Of a DNA stretch of 64,000 bases, positions 63,097-64,000 are shown one piece after another; the stretch's first letter is position 1, and each line of letters begins with the position of its first letter. Origin of the DNA: Rhizobiaceae bacterium (lineage in GTDB: Bacteria; Pseudomonadota; Alphaproteobacteria; Rhizobiales; Rhizobiaceae). The notes beneath the pieces were generated by a model. That model saw only the letters and a list, made by a program, of their open reading frames with translations, ran no database searches and was not told the origin of the DNA. Position numbers and translations under genes: made by a program. The stretch covers positions 26,057 through 90,056 of the forward strand of contig JAEPMD010000018.1 in NCBI GenBank assembly GCA_017644105.1, read 5' to 3'.

Positions 63097-63136
63097 GATG
63101 AAAATTCATCGCAAACTGTCGACTGGGGACAGGTTT
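63097..63136 (+). promoter_or_regulatory. Inverted repeats upstream of the MarR-type gene
   Basis: GATGAA (63097-63102) and TTCATC (63105-63110) form a short perfect repeat. AAACTGTC is followed eight bases later by a partial inverse GACAGGTTT. These could be operator sites for the downstream winged-helix regulator. No clear IRO box is seen. Confidence 0.3.
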
Positions 63137-63167
63137 GTCAATTTTTACGATAGAAAGCGGAGTGGGT

Positions 63168-63632
63168 ATGGATCCGACAATCGAGAAGATCAGGAAACAT
63201 GCTGATGAAATAGAAATGATGAATCGAGTTTGGTTTAATTTGATGCGGGCGCATAGAAATCTCTTTCCTAAAGTACAAACTGAGCTTCGTAAAAATGGAA
63301 TGAAAAGCCCATTGTGGCACGAAATGCTGCTCAAAATAGAAGAAGCCGGCCCAAACGGTATAACCGCATCAAACCTTCAACCATTGCTCTATATGTCACA
63401 GTTTAACCTCTCAAGGCACTTATCGAGGATGGAAAAGGATGGATTGATCACCAAAGATCAGGACTCAAACGATAAAAGAGTGAGCCACCTGAAAATCACA
63501 AAAAAAGGAAAAACGCTGAATAAAGGGATCTGGCCCGTCTATGAAAAAATTATTCAAAGCGAACTTCGAGATCGTTTAACAAAGGATGAGGCTTTTGAAT
63601 TATTTAAGGGCCTGATCAAGCTTTATCCTTGA
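63168..63632 (+). CDS. MarR family transcriptional regulator
   Basis: This 154-residue winged-helix protein has DNA-binding helices ITASNLQPLLYMSQFNLSRH and HLSRMEKDGLITK near 67-98. The wing DQDSNDKRVSHLKITKKGK contains the DxRxxxLxLT-like pattern, and dimerisation helices flank the domain. ATG 63168 follows GGAG by five bases. It lies between tonB and a convergent receptor gene, so it may sense the siderophore or control the receptor; that is inferred. Confidence 0.82.
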   Translation: MDPTIEKIRKHADEIEMMNRVWFNLMRAHRNLFPKVQTELRKNGMKSPLWHEMLLKIEEAGPNGITASNLQPLLYMSQFNLSRHLSRMEKDGLITKDQDSNDKRVSHLKITKKGKTLNKGIWPVYEKIIQSELRDRLTKDEAFELFKGLIKLYP

Positions 63633-63665
63633 ACAGACCCTCATTTGTCGAAACTTTTATAAGTT

Positions 63666-63983
63666 TTAAAATTTCTTCTTCACGGTAAATTTGAATGATC
63701 GACCCGGTTCATTCAAATTATCAACGGAGGCAAAATCTTGGCCATATGTAGCCCGATCCGCATAGTCCTCATCAAAGATGTTATTTGCTTCAAATTTGAT
63801 GCTTAAACCCTCATACTGCTGTGGGGTATATTCAGCAAAGAGACTTGCTACCGTATAACCTTCCAAAACATCAAGCGTCGTATACGGACCTACATTGGTA
63901 TAATCGAGCGCGATATCCAAATTAGAGAAGTGGATCGGTTTTTCTGAACAGTTTTGATCTGGTTTATAAGTGCGTTCTGACCC
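63666..63983 (-). pseudogene. TonB-dependent receptor, C-terminal fragment (disrupted)
   Basis: The last roughly 100 residues of an outer-membrane TonB-dependent receptor are clear: YTVASLFAEYTP, FEANNIFDEDYADRATYGQD and the C-terminal strand EPGRSFKFTVKKKF with terminal Phe. Going upstream the frame reaches a TAA at 63984-63986, before any start that could yield a 600-700 residue receptor, and the residues from about 63930 outward no longer look like a barrel. So the gene is interrupted by a frameshift, stop or inserted element near the window edge. The C-terminal motif resembles heme or siderophore receptors. It is convergent with the MarR gene. Confidence 0.7.
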
Positions 63984-64000
63984 TTATTAAGCTGCCACCG

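Overview
The window looks like the chromosome of a free-living alphaproteobacterium of the order Hyphomicrobiales (Rhizobiales), probably a marine or low-GC member. The evidence is a C4-pathway 5-aminolevulinate synthase, an Omp2-type porin, a TIGR02301-type protein, a short phosphatidylserine decarboxylase next to pssA, and the order rpoZ-rsh-DUF2062-acpS-lepB-rnc-era-recO. Regulatory motifs typical of the group (FNR/FixK, GANTC and TGA-N9-TCA sites) are also present. Base composition is moderate, and clearly more A/T-rich after about 54.7 kb. No rRNA, complete tRNA, CRISPR array or intact insertion sequence was seen.

Layout. 1-2.6 kb: end of a polyamine ABC importer operon. 2.6-9.3 kb: metabolic genes (SDR, ferredoxin-NADP reductase, CobW-type metallochaperone with an aquaporin, hemA behind an FNR box, gnd). 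9.3-16.6 kb: a same-strand run dnaB-alr-radA-cvpA-purF-SDR. 16.7-22 kb: a PadR regulator with an RND efflux adaptor and pump. 22.1-25.6 kb: pssA-psd and an Atm1-type ABC exporter. 25.7-28.4 kb: an ArsR regulator with a 39-bp perfect palindromic operator, and a large low-complexity LysM protein. 28.5-38.6 kb: LOG-family enzyme, the cysS-cimA-rarD operon (preceded by an Ile/Cys-rich mini-ORF), SRAP, Nudix, DUF3179, YgfZ, HD hydrolase and a tyrosine phosphatase-like protein. 38.6-50 kb: a mostly minus-strand housekeeping block (recO, era, rnc, lepB, acpS, rsh, rpoZ, smpB, dapA) with a family 5-like uracil-DNA glycosylase and a lytic transglycosylase on the plus strand. 51-54.7 kb: hydrolase, envelope proteins (one 32-residue membrane protein) and the porin.

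54.7-64 kb looks like an acquired iron-uptake island. A 1.4-kb AT-rich gap carries what looks like a 21-nt copy of a tRNA-Ser 3' end followed by two GGGTAC direct repeats, the usual signature of an integrase attachment site. Beyond it lie a catecholate-type siderophore ABC importer (SBP, two permeases, ATPase) and, divergently, a private energy module (hypothetical-exbB-exbD-exbD2-tonB), with two RirA/IRO-like operators between them. A MarR-type regulator follows, then the C-terminus of a TonB-dependent receptor whose frame is broken by a stop 14 bases before the window edge. The second ExbD has Asn where the proton-path Asp should be, which suggests an asymmetric ExbD pair. The island would move ferric siderophore across the outer membrane with TonB/ExbBD energy and across the inner membrane with the ABC importer, all under iron control.
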